From NCBI RefSeq assembly GCF_003985145.1, contig NZ_ML133521.1, positions 434,001 to 498,000 on the forward strand: a stretch of 64,000 nucleotides of DNA, written 5' to 3'. Origin of the DNA: Rhizobium anhuiense (GTDB lineage Bacteria > Pseudomonadota > Alphaproteobacteria > Rhizobiales > Rhizobiaceae). The notes below the pieces were generated by a model, which saw only the letters and a program-made list of their open reading frames with translations, was not told the origin of the DNA and searched no databases. Each line of letters opens with the position of its first letter. Position 1 is the stretch's first letter. The position numbers were made by a program, and so were the translations under genes. Shown here one piece after another: positions 1 through 7,990 of this stretch.

Positions 1-3000
1 AGAGCGCCGACCTGCGTGGTCGTCAAGGCCTCGGCCTGGGCGGTGCTCAGCGCCGCAATCTGTGTGGTGGAAAGGCCTGCGATGCCTGATGTGCTCAGGG
101 CTGCGATCTGCTCAGTGGAGAGGGCGGCGAGAAGATCCGTACTCAAGGTGGCGACTTGCGTCGAACTCAGCGCTGCAATCTGCCTGGTGAGCAAGGCGTC
201 GATCTGACCGGAATTCAGCGCATTGATCTGTTCGGTGGTCAGACCCGCAATGCCTGACGTGCTCAGGGCCGCGATTTGATCCGCCGAGAGGGCAGCCATA
301 GCGGTCGTGGACAAGCCTGATACGGCGCTCGAGCCGATCGCCGCGATGTCCTTGGTCGAGAAAGCGGCCAGATCATCCGTCTGCAGGGCGGCTATCTGAT
401 TTGAGCTCAGCATGGCGACCTGCGTCGTCGTCAGGGCCTCCGCCTGTACAGTGGAAAGGGCGGCGATCTGCTCGGTGGTCAGACCCGCAATGCCGGATGC
501 GCTCAGAGCGGCGACCTGCGCAGTGGAAAGGGCGGCGATGACATCGGTGCTCAAAACAGCCACCTGCGCTGAGCTGAGCACCCCAACCCGCGCGGTGGTC
601 AAGGCGGCAATCTGCGACGTGCCGAGGGCGGCGATCTGGCTGGTGGTCAGCCCGGCGATCGCGGATGCACTCAAGACGGCGATCTGATCCGTCGAAAGCG
701 CCGCTATGACAGCCGTGCTCAAGCCCGACATGCCTTTACTGGTGATCGCCGCGATATCGGCGGTCGAAAAAGTGGCGACGTCATTGGGTTCCAGAGCACC
801 CACCTGGGTGGAGCTCAGCGCGGCGACCTGAGCCGTCGTCAATGCTTCTGCCTGCGCCGTGCTCAAGGCCTCGACCTGATCGGTTGTCAGACCCGCAATG
901 CCGGATGTGCTCAGGGCGGCAATCTGTGCGGTGGAAAGGGAAGCGACGACATCCGTACCGAGGGTGGCGACTTGCGTTGAACTCAGCGCCGCAACCTGCT
1001 TGGTGAGCAGGGAATCAATTTGACCGGTGCTCAGCGCGTCGATCTGTTTGGTGGTCAGGCCTGTGACGCTGGCCGTGCTCAGTGCGGCGATCTGATCCGC
1101 CGAGAGGGCTGCTATGGCGGCCGTGCTCAAGCCCGATATGGCTTTGCTGCCGAGCGCCGCAATATCGGCAGTCGAGAATGCGGCGATATCGTTCGCATCC
1201 AGGGCCGCAAGCTGGGTCGAGCTCAACATGGCGACCTGCGTCGTCGTCAATGCCGCTGCCTGGGCCGTGCTCAGGGTGTCGATCTGTTCGGTGGTCAGAC
1301 CCGCAATGCCGGCCGCGCTCAGGGCAGAGATCTGCGCAGTGGAAAGGGAAGCAACGGCGTCCTTGTCGAGAGCCGCCACTTGCGCCGAACTCAGTACCGC
1401 AACCCGCGCGGTCGTCAAGGCGGCAATTTGCGCCGGCTTCAGGGACGCGATCTGGCTGCTCGAAAGACCTGCAACCCCTGCTGCGCTCAGGGCAGCGATC
1501 TGATCCGTCGAGAGGGCTGCCGTGACGGCCGTGCTCAAGCCCGATATGGCTTTGCTGCCGATCGCCGCAATATCGGCGGTCGAGAAGGTCGCGATATCAT
1601 CCGTCCCCAGGGCGGAATACTGTGTTGAACTCAGCGCTGCAGCCTGGGTCGTCGTCAATGCTTCCGCCTGCGTCGTGCTCAGGGCGGAGATCTGTTCGGT
1701 GGTCAAACCCGCCGTACCGGCGGCGCTGAGGGCCGCAACCTGCGCAGTGGAAAGGGATGCGACGACATTCGCCCCCAGGGCCGCGACTTGCGTTGAACTC
1801 AGCACCGCAACGCGAGCGGTGCTCAAGGCGGCAACCTGGCTGGTGTTCAGGGCTGCGATCTGGCTGGTCGTCAGGCCAGTAACCGCGCTCGCGCTGAGGG
1901 CCGCAACCTGTGCGGTGGAAAGCTCTGCGATCTGTTCTGCGCTCAAGCCCGATATGGCTTTACTGCTGATCGTCGCGATATCGGCGGTCGAGAAGGTGGC
2001 TATGTCATCCGTCCCAAGAGCGCCGAGCTGGGTTGAGCTGAGGACCGCGACCTGGGTCGTCGTCAGCGCGCCAGCCTGGCTGGTGCTCAAGGCGGCGATC
2101 TGGCTGGTCGTCAGGGCAACGACGGCGCTCGTGCTCAAGGCGGCGATCTGATCGGTCGAGAGTGCGGCAATGCCGTCTGGGCTCAAGCCGGCCATGGCCT
2201 TGCTGGTGATCGCCGCCATATCGGCGGTCGAGAATGTGGCCAAGTCGTCCGTTCCGAGCGCCGCAATCTGGGCGGAGCTCAGCACTTTCACCTGTGAGGC
2301 GGACAGTGCCTCGGCCTGCGCCGTGCTCAAGGCGGCGATCTGGTCGGAGGTCAGTCCCGTGACACCGGATGTGCTGAGGGCGGCAACCTGCGCGGTAGAA
2401 AGCACCGTGATGTCTTTGGTGTTCACGACCGCGATTTGCGACGCCTTGAGGGCGCCAACTTGTTCCGTCGTCAAGGCGGCAATCTGCGATGTGCCGAGCG
2501 CTGCGATCTGACTGGTCGTCAGGGCAACGACGGCGCTCGTGCCCAGAGCAGCGATCCGATCCGTCGAAAGCGCGGCAATGCCGGCCGTGCTCAAGCCGGT
2601 TACCGCTTTACTGGTGATCGCCGCCATATCTGCAGTCGAGAAGGTGGCCAAGTCGTCCGTTCCGAGCGCCGCGATCTGGGCGGCGCTGAGCGCCTTCACC
2701 TGTGAGGTGGTCAGTGCCTCGGCCTGCGCCGTGCTCAGGGCGACGATCTGATCGGAGGTGAGACCCGTGATGCCTGATGTGCTGAGGGCGGCAAGCTGCG
2801 TGGTGGACAGCGCCGCGATGTCGGCCGTGTCCAGGACCGCGATTTGCGATGCCTTGAGGGCGCCAAGCTGGGTCGTCGTCAAGGCGGCGACCTGCGATGG
2901 GCTCAAGGCGGCGATCTGACCGGTCGTCAGGGCAACGACAGCGCTCGTGTTCAGAGCAACAAGCTGTTCCGTCGAGAGGGCCTCGACCTGACTGGTCGCC

Positions 3001-4919
3001 AGACCCGCGATCGCGCTCGTGCTAAGGGCGGCGACCTGCGCGGTGGAAAGCGCCGCGATAAGGCCCGTGCTCAAGCCGGTGACCGCCTTGCCGGTAATTG
3101 CCGCGATATCGGCGGTCGAGAAGGTGGCTATGTCGTCCGTTCCGAGCGCCGCGATCTGGGTTGAGCTCAGCGCCTTCACCTGTGCGGCAGACAGGACCTC
3201 GGTCTGTGTCGTACTCAAGGCGACGATCTGGTCGGAGGTCAGCCCGGTGATGCCTGATGTGCTGAGGGCGGCAACCTGCGCGGTGGACAGGGATGCGACG
3301 ATAGCCGTACCTAAAGCCGCAATCTGCCTGGAGCTCAAAACCGCGGCCTGGCTCGCCGTCAATGCTCCAGCCTGCGCCGTGCTCAAGGCGGCGATCTGCT
3401 CGCTCGTCAAGCCCGCAATGCCGGCCTTGCTCAGTGCCTCGATCTGGTCCGTCGAGAGGGAGGCGATCACGGCCGTGCTCAGGCCCGGCATGGCTTGACT
3501 GGTGATCGCCGCCATATCGGCGGTCGAGAAAGTGGCTATGTCGTCCGTTCCCAGGGCCGCGATCTGGGTCGAGCTCAAGGCTGCGACCTGGATCGTCGTC
3601 AATGCCTCGGCCTGTGCCGTGCTCAGGGCGGCGATCTGGCCGGACGTCAGACCCGCAATGCCTGATGTGCCGAGGGCGGCAACCTGCGCGGTGGAAAGCA
3701 CCGTGATGTCGTTGGTGTCCATCACCGCGATTTGCAACGCCTTGAGGGCGCCGACCTGGGTCGTCGTCAAGGCGGCAATCTGCGCGGTGCTGAGGGCGAC
3801 GATCTGGCTGGTCGACAGCTCAGTGATCGCGGCTTTGCTCATGGTGGCAACCTGCGCGGTGGAAAGCACCGTGATGTCGTTCGTGTCGAGGACCGCGATT
3901 TGCGATGCCTTGAGCGCGCCGACCTGGCTCGTCGTCAAGGCGGCAATCTGCGCGGTGCTGAGGGCGACGATCTGGCTGGTCGTCAGACCAGCGATCGCGC
4001 TCGTGCTCAGGGCAGCCACCTGTTCGGTGGAAAGGGCGGCGACAAGGCCCGTGCTCAAGCCCAATATGGCTTGACTGGTGATCGCCGCCATATCGGCGGT
4101 CGAGAAGGTGGCCAAGTCGTCTGTTCCCAGGGCCGCAATCTGGGTAGAGCTCAGCGCCTTTACCTGCGTGGCCGACAGTGCCTCGGCCTGTGCCGTGCTC
4201 AGGGCGGCGATCTGGTTGGTCGTCAAGCTCGCAACCGCACCTGTGCTGAGAGCAACAAGCTGGGCGGTGGAAAGCACCACAATGTCTTTCGTGCCCATGG
4301 CCGCGATTTGCGATGCCTTGAGGGCGCCGACCTGGGCCGTCGTCAAGGCGGCGACCTGCGATGTGCTCAGCGCCGCGATCTGGCTGGTGGTGAGCCCCGC
4401 GATCGCGCTCGCGCTCAAGGCAGAGATCTGATCCGTCGAGAGGGTTGCGATAGCGGCCGTGGACAGGCCCGATATGGCTTTGCTGGTGATCGCCGCGAGA
4501 TCGGTGGTCGAGAAAGTCGCCACATCCGCGGCGCTTAAAGCGGCGAGCTGCAACGAACTGAGAGCACCCACCTGAGATGAGGTCAGGGCCTGTGCCTGAT
4601 CTGTCGTCAATGCGCCAATCTGCGCGGTCGTGATTGCCGCAATTTGAAGCGAGCTCAGGCTTTCGATGTCAGTGCTGTTCAAGACAGCCAGTTGATCCAC
4701 GGTCAAACCGACAATGGCACTTTGTGAAATGGCACTTAATTGCTGCGAGCTGAGAACATCGACATCTTCCGTGTCCAAAGCAGCGATTTGAGACGACGAA
4801 AGGGCGCTGATCTGCTTGGTGGTAAGCGAGGCCACATCTTCCGTCGTCCAGGCTGCAACCGTGGACGTTGCAAGAGACCTGATCTGACTGCTGGTAAGGG
4901 AGGAAACAATCGACGTCAT
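1..4919 (-). CDS. Giant octapeptide-repeat protein, partial (runs off left edge)
   Basis: Reading the minus strand from an ATG at 4919 gives MTSIVSSLTSSQIRSL and stays open to base 1, so at least 1,639 codons lie in the window and the C-terminus is missing. The frame was checked by hand at both ends. Almost the whole product is a tandem array of 8-residue units, consensus A-L-[ST]-T-x-Q-[IV]-A (24 bp each). About once per 17 units comes a variant stretch such as ATFSTADI followed by an AISGLS segment. No cysteine was seen in the translated parts, and aromatic residues are rare. There is no signal peptide at this start; if the protein is secreted, the signal is probably C-terminal and outside the window. 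The family is not recognised; a repetitive surface, adhesin-like or secreted protein is a guess from architecture. The 5' end shows a weak CAAGAG ribosome-binding site. All apparent plus-strand frames here are shadows. Confidence 0.85.
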   Translation of the reverse strand, partial: MTSIVSSLTSSQIRSLATSTVAAWTTEDVASLTTKQISALSSSQIAALDTEDVDVLSSQQLSAISQSAIVGLTVDQLAVLNSTDIESLSSLQIAAITTAQIGALTTDQAQALTSSQVGALSSLQLAALSAADVATFSTTDLAAITSKAISGLSTAAIATLSTDQISALSASAIAGLTTSQIAALSTSQVAALTTAQVGALKASQIAAMGTKDIVVLSTAQLVALSTGAVASLTTNQIAALSTAQAEALSATQVKALSSTQIAALGTDDLATFSTADMAAITSQAILGLSTGLVAALSTEQVAALSTSAIAGLTTSQIVALSTAQIAALTTSQVGALKASQIAVLDTNDITVLSTAQVATMSKAAITELSTSQIVALSTAQIAALTTTQVGALKALQIAVMDTNDITVLSTAQVAALGTSGIAGLTSGQIAALSTAQAEALTTIQVAALSSTQIAALGTDDIATFSTADMAAITSQAMPGLSTAVIASLSTDQIEALSKAGIAGLTSEQIAALSTAQAGALTASQAAVLSSRQIAALGTAIVASLSTAQVAALSTSGITGLTSDQIVALSTTQTEVLSAAQVKALSSTQIAALGTDDIATFSTADIAAITGKAVTGLSTGLIAALSTAQVAALSTSAIAGLATSQVEALSTEQLVALNTSAVVALTTGQIAALSPSQVAALTTTQLGALKASQIAVLDTADIAALSTTQLAALSTSGITGLTSDQIVALSTAQAEALTTSQVKALSAAQIAALGTDDLATFSTADMAAITSKAVTGLSTAGIAALSTDRIAALGTSAVVALTTSQIAALGTSQIAALTTEQVGALKASQIAVVNTKDITVLSTAQVAALSTSGVTGLTSDQIAALSTAQAEALSASQVKVLSSAQIAALGTDDLATFSTADMAAITSKAMAGLSPDGIAALSTDQIAALSTSAVVALTTSQIAALSTSQAGALTTTQVAVLSSTQLGALGTDDIATFSTADIATISSKAISGLSAEQIAELSTAQVAALSASAVTGLTTSQIAALNTSQVAALSTARVAVLSSTQVAALGANVVASLSTAQVAALSAAGTAGLTTEQISALSTTQAEALTTTQAAALSSTQYSALGTDDIATFSTADIAAIGSKAISGLSTAVTAALSTDQIAALSAAGVAGLSSSQIASLKPAQIAALTTARVAVLSSAQVAALDKDAVASLSTAQISALSAAGIAGLTTEQIDTLSTAQAAALTTTQVAMLSSTQLAALDANDIAAFSTADIAALGSKAISGLSTAAIAALSADQIAALSTASVTGLTTKQIDALSTGQIDSLLTKQVAALSSTQVATLGTDVVASLSTAQIAALSTSGIAGLTTDQVEALSTAQAEALTTAQVAALSSTQVGALEPNDVATFSTADIAAITSKGMSGLSTAVIAALSTDQIAVLSASAIAGLTTSQIAALGTSQIAALTTARVGVLSSAQVAVLSTDVIAALSTAQVAALSASGIAGLTTEQIAALSTVQAEALTTTQVAMLSSNQIAALQTDDLAAFSTKDIAAIGSSAVSGLSTTAMAALSADQIAALSTSGIAGLTTEQINALNSGQIDALLTRQIAALSSTQVATLSTDLLAALSTEQIAALSTSGIAGLSTTQIAALSTAQAEALTTTQVGA
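313..4476. repeat. Higher-order 408-bp repeat inside the octapeptide array
   Basis: A landmark of the form AAGCCNGATATGG (plus strand) starts at 313, 721, 1129, 1537, 1945, 2185, 2593, 3073, 3481, 4057 and 4465. The spacings are 408, 408, 408, 408, 240, 408, 480, 408, 576 and 408 bp. All are multiples of 24 bp, so the octapeptide frame is never broken. The main period is 17 octads (136 residues). The 240-bp block lacks 7 octads and the 576-bp block has 7 extra (240+576 = 2x408); the 480-bp block has 3 extra. This is what in-register unequal recombination or slippage would produce. Confidence 0.9.
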
Positions 4920-5075
4920 ATGTAAAAACTCTTGCGTTAGCCAATACAATAAAGTTCAGCGTTTCGAAGCCTGCACCGCCTGTTTGGCCGGGCTCTGAAA
5001 AGAACCAACGCTCTGAAAATTCACTGCCCAGCAAAGAGGAGTGTAATCAGATTGGCTTGCGCGAACCTGTAGTTG

Positions 5076-5617
5076 TCAAACTGATCGGTACCGGAATTGT
5101 GCGGTGAGCCGCCGCTCGATCCCGTCCCAGGGCCTGATTTGCAGGTCGATGTCACGCGTCGGTTCGAGAAGGTCGTTGGGGTGAGGCGGTCCGAACGGTT
5201 CGAAACCCAGTTTTTTGTAGACGGCAATCGCTCGTTCGTTGCCAGGATGAGGATCGGTTGCGATCACGGCGCCTTCTCATCAAAGAGAGCCTGCATTCTG
5301 GCGCCGATAAATGCTGATCCGTGCCCAACACCGATCGTATCGGGGTCGCCAATGTATTGGTCAATTCCCCGCGAAACCCTCGGGAAGTTTGGCAAAATGG
5401 TGATCTTCCCACCCATGGACTGTGTAGTCCTGCATGAACGCGAAGGGAAGTCCGAAGGATGAAACAATCCAGCGTGCTACCCGAGGATCAGCTCTTCATC
5501 GTATGGCTCATCCGAGTTCCACCATTCACGCAGATGAGGCTTTGATTGCCATTCCATGAGCAAATCGAGGTCGTTCAGTGTCGCTCTGCGAAAACTGTAT
5601 TGATCGGGTGTCATCAT
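5076..5617 (-). pseudogene. Aminoglycoside 6'-N-acetyltransferase-like GNAT pseudogene
   Basis: Conceptual translation from the ATG at 5617 begins MMTPDQYSFRRATLNDLDLL and reaches a stop after a DEPYDEE-like segment. The protein then continues in other frames as DPRVARWIVSSFG, then GIDQYIGDPDTIGVGHGSAF (acetyl-CoA-binding region), then TDPHPGNERAIAVYKKLGFE (C-terminal GNAT motif). At least three frameshifts separate these pieces, so the gene is dead. The order and motifs match AAC(6')-type acetyltransferases, which acetylate aminoglycosides with acetyl-CoA; the true substrate of the ancestor cannot be told. The last part (after GFEPFG) no longer looks like the family and may be replaced sequence. 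Confidence 0.75.
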
Positions 5618-5700
5618 GAGCTCAGTTTACCAGATCATCCGCCGGAGGGTATGGCAGCCGAATGCTGGACGATCTGAAAAACGTCACTTAAATCCGCTGC

Positions 5701-6054
5701 TCATTCGTTTCCGAACGAACTTAGCTTCTCCAGAAGCGCTTCCGAGATCTCGAACTGACGCGCCGTTCCACGACCCATAGAGTTCTTGACGATCGTCTCG
5801 GTCAACATTCCTCGCCTCACCAGAAGGTCCACCGTCTCCTTGACGCCGCTGCGCGTTAGGGCCGTGATTTCCATGATAGTGGAAAGAGTTAGCTTCTGGT
5901 GCGCTTGGTTCATGCTGTAGAGGACCGTCATCATGCCGACCTGCTTCAGCCTTGCCTGAGGCGTCTCGTCTTCCTGGGGGTGATCGAGGATCTCATGCAG
6001 GATAAGGCCTGAGAAAGCCAGATTACGCCACTGGGTTGCAATTGCTCTTGTCAT
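5701..6054 (-). CDS. Small winged-helix (MarR-like) transcriptional regulator
   Basis: The 117-residue product has a central helix-turn-helix-like segment, LTLSTIMEITALTRSGVKE (about residues 55-73), followed by a wing-like VDLLVRRGMLTE. That layout fits MarR/PadR-like winged helices. The N-terminal WRNLAFSGLILHEILDH could be a dimerisation helix. It is divergent from the secretion operon that starts at 6145, with about 90 bp between start codons, so it is a natural candidate for local control of virB and of itself; that role is inferred from position. Tandem TATAAATC repeats sit just upstream of its start. The exact family is uncertain. Confidence 0.65.
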   Translation of the reverse strand: MTRAIATQWRNLAFSGLILHEILDHPQEDETPQARLKQVGMMTVLYSMNQAHQKLTLSTIMEITALTRSGVKETVDLLVRRGMLTETIVKNSMGRGTARQFEISEALLEKLSSFGNE

Positions 6055-6071
6055 GTCTTTTTACTGTGTTA

Positions 6072-6089
6072 TATAAATCAGTATAAATC
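6072..6089. promoter_or_regulatory. Tandem TATAAATC repeats in divergent promoter region
   Basis: TATAAATC occurs at 6072-6079 and again at 6082-6089, spaced 10 bp (one helical turn), between the regulator at 5701-6054 and the virB operon. It is AT-rich in a GC-rich setting. It could be an operator for the regulator, a promoter element, or both. Seen directly; function inferred. Confidence 0.4.
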
Positions 6090-6144
6090 GCACTAGCACC
6101 ACGCTACCTCTTCCGCAATGGGACGTCTTTGAAGGGTCGTGCTC

Positions 6145-6684
6145 ATGAAAAACCTTCTGTTCAACACGGTTGTCGCGGCCTGCTGCATATTGCCACCCTA
6201 TCTTAATTCACCAGGCAGGGCGCAAGCAAATGAGTGGGGTTGCGAGGTTATTCTGTGCCTTTCCAACCCCGGAGGCCCGACGCAGTTTGCAGAATGCCGC
6301 CCGCCGATCGAAAAGCTCTGGCGCGAGCTTGCCGAGGGGCATTCGTTCCCCACTTGCAGCGGCGCCACCTTCCACAGTTCCCGCCCGGGCTATGAGCCGT
6401 ATTACTGCGAAAGCGGATACCGGCTGCAAAGCGATTATGGTCCGCGCGGGCAGGAAATAACCTGCGTGTCGATCGCCCTTCAGCCGGTGAGCGACGCGTT
6501 CTGCCCCGATCTCGGGGAGAGCAGCAGTTCCAGCAACAATTCGGTTTTGGCGCCGCGATGGCAGCTGGTCGATGGTCGGCGCCAATGCATGGGTTATCCG
6601 ACCGCTCGCCCGATGGTGAGATCGCAGCCCCACTATGTCGACGTCACCATCGATGGGGTGGGCACGCAACGGGTCTGGTACTGA
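6145..6684 (+). CDS. Secreted Cys-rich protein, first gene of virB cluster
   Basis: The start was set at the ATG at 6145, because GAAGGG at 6131-6136 has good spacing to it; the in-frame GTG at 6139 is too close. An N-terminal hydrophobic signal (LLFNTVVAACCILPPYL, cleavage probably after a GRAQA segment) is followed by a mature domain with many cysteines (WGCEVILCLSNPGG, FPTCSG, YYCESGY, ITCVS, FCPD, QCMG), suggesting a disulfide-bonded periplasmic protein. The WGCEVILCLSNP block is, as I recall, conserved in proteins encoded just upstream of virB1 in rhizobial conjugative clusters; no biochemical role is known to me. It ends 3 bp before virB1, so it is very likely cotranscribed and works with the secretion channel. 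Confidence 0.7.
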   Translation: MKNLLFNTVVAACCILPPYLNSPGRAQANEWGCEVILCLSNPGGPTQFAECRPPIEKLWRELAEGHSFPTCSGATFHSSRPGYEPYYCESGYRLQSDYGPRGQEITCVSIALQPVSDAFCPDLGESSSSSNNSVLAPRWQLVDGRRQCMGYPTARPMVRSQPHYVDVTIDGVGTQRVWY

Positions 6685-6687
6685 ACT

Positions 6688-7350
6688 ATGGCTGTGGCAT
6701 TCGTTGATCTCGCCCAGAACTGCGCACCCGTGGTGGACGTCAGGACGCTTGCCGCCGTCGTCAGTCTGGAGAGCGGCTTCAATCCACTCGCCATTGCTAT
6801 CAACAGCGGTCCGCCGCCTGAGCGCCAACCCGCGTCGAAGGCGGAGGCGATCGAGCGCGCGACCTCCCTTGTTGCCGATCGGCAGGACATCCGGATCGGT
6901 CTGGGCGGCATTGGGGCGGCGGAGCTAGGCAGACTGAAGCTTTCGATTTCGGATGCGTTCGATCCCTGCTTGAACCTCAAGGCGACGGCCACTCTGCTCG
7001 ATGGCTACTATCGCCTTGCCTTGCGCTCCGGGGCCGATGCGACGCAAGCCGAAAAGGTGATGCTTCAGTCCTACTACGGGCGTGACGATCCGTCTGTTGG
7101 CGAAATGATCAAATATGACGCTGAGGTCCGCCAGGAAATGAGCCGCCTGCCTTCCGACCTTGCGTCTCTCACTATCGCCGAGCCGCGGCAAGAAACCCCT
7201 GTCGCGGACCCGTCAGCCAGGCGGGAGATATCGCCGGCTACACAATTGCTTTCCCAATCCGGCGGAGCCGCATCGTGGGACGTCTTCAACGTCCGGCGGT
7301 CATCCCAGGTTCTCGTGTTTCAAGACGAACGATCGGAGCAACGAAAATGA
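6688..7350 (+). CDS. virB1: VirB1 lytic transglycosylase
   Basis: This 220-residue protein cleaves peptidoglycan locally so the type IV secretion channel can cross the wall. The catalytic glutamate lies in VVSLESGFNP (about residues 24-33), and later motifs typical of VirB1 are present: RIGLGGIG, DAFDPCLNLKA and LQSYYGRDDPSVGEM. Unusually there is no clear N-terminal signal peptide, as in some other VirB1 proteins, so export may be Sec-independent or the start may be mis-set; the ATG at 6688 directly follows the preceding gene. The TGA overlaps the ATG of virB2 (ATGA). Confidence 0.9.
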   Translation: MAVAFVDLAQNCAPVVDVRTLAAVVSLESGFNPLAIAINSGPPPERQPASKAEAIERATSLVADRQDIRIGLGGIGAAELGRLKLSISDAFDPCLNLKATATLLDGYYRLALRSGADATQAEKVMLQSYYGRDDPSVGEMIKYDAEVRQEMSRLPSDLASLTIAEPRQETPVADPSARREISPATQLLSQSGGAASWDVFNVRRSSQVLVFQDERSEQRK

Positions 7351-7646
7351 TCTCAAGAGCAGACTTTCGCCCTGTCGCAGCCCCTCTCCTGATGGCCGCC
7401 GTCATCAGCGCCTGCCTGGTAGAGCCGGCCTTCGCGCAGGCGGCCGGCGTCGAAACCGTCCTGCAGAACATCGTCGACATGCTGACCGGCAATATTGCCA
7501 GGCTGCTTGCGGTCATCGCCGTCATCATCATCTGCATCGCCTGGATGTTCGGCTACATGGATCTTCGCCGCGCCGGTTTCTGGATTATCGGCATCGGCGG
7601 AATCTTTGGTGCGACGGAACTCGTCAATACGATCGTCGGAAGCTGA
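7347..7646 (+). CDS. virB2: VirB2 major pilin
   Basis: This is a 99-residue prepilin with a long N-terminal signal ending around PAFAQA, then a short mature pilin with two hydrophobic helices (ARLLAVIAVIIICIAWMFGY and the GFWIIGIGGIFGATELV region), the usual VirB2 plan. It would be the main subunit of the conjugative pilus. The ATG at 7347 overlaps the virB1 stop; an upstream in-frame start would add a non-signal extension and was rejected. virB3 starts 5 bp after its stop. Confidence 0.9.
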   Translation: MISRADFRPVAAPLLMAAVISACLVEPAFAQAAGVETVLQNIVDMLTGNIARLLAVIAVIIICIAWMFGYMDLRRAGFWIIGIGGIFGATELVNTIVGS

Positions 7647-7651
7647 TCATC

Positions 7652-7990
7652 ATGCAAACAGCCGCCGCTATCGAGGAAGATATCTTGTTTCTTGCCTGCA
7701 CGCGCCCGGCGATGATTGCCGGCGTGACGATGGAGGCGATGGGCCTCAACGTCATGCTGACGACCATCCTCTATATCACCGCGGGATCGATCGCCTACGC
7801 ACTTGTCGGCGTCGTCTTCCATTTCATATTCCGCACGCTCGTCAAGCATGACCACAACATGTTCCGCATCCTGATCTCCTGGATCGAGACCCGCGGCCGG
7901 TCGCGCAACGCCGCCTATTGGGGCGGCGCCAGCTTGTCGCCCCTGAGGCTCATCCGGCGCTATGACGAAAAGGATTTGAGCTTTGCCTAG
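7652..7990 (+). CDS. virB3: VirB3 inner-membrane protein
   Basis: The 112-residue protein has two adjacent transmembrane stretches (MTTILYITAGSIAYALVGVV and following) preceded by the conserved TRPAMIAGVTMEAMG segment. VirB3 anchors the VirB4 ATPase at the inner-membrane complex. The ATG at 7652 was chosen because it gives the standard VirB3 N-terminus; a longer open frame upstream overlaps virB2. The last bases overlap the TTG start of virB4. Confidence 0.9.
   Translation: MQTAAAIEEDILFLACTRPAMIAGVTMEAMGLNVMLTTILYITAGSIAYALVGVVFHFIFRTLVKHDHNMFRILISWIETRGRSRNAAYWGGASLSPLRLIRRYDEKDLSFA

Noticed and set aside
16..4538. Many plus-strand open frames rich in A, V, R and L in the first 4.5 kb
   Set aside because: They are antisense shadows of the minus-strand octapeptide array; the 24-bp period keeps off-frames open. 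None has a start signal.
1..4700. CRISPR-like regular repeats
   Set aside because: There are no unique spacers; the repeats are contiguous 24-bp coding units with codon-level variation.
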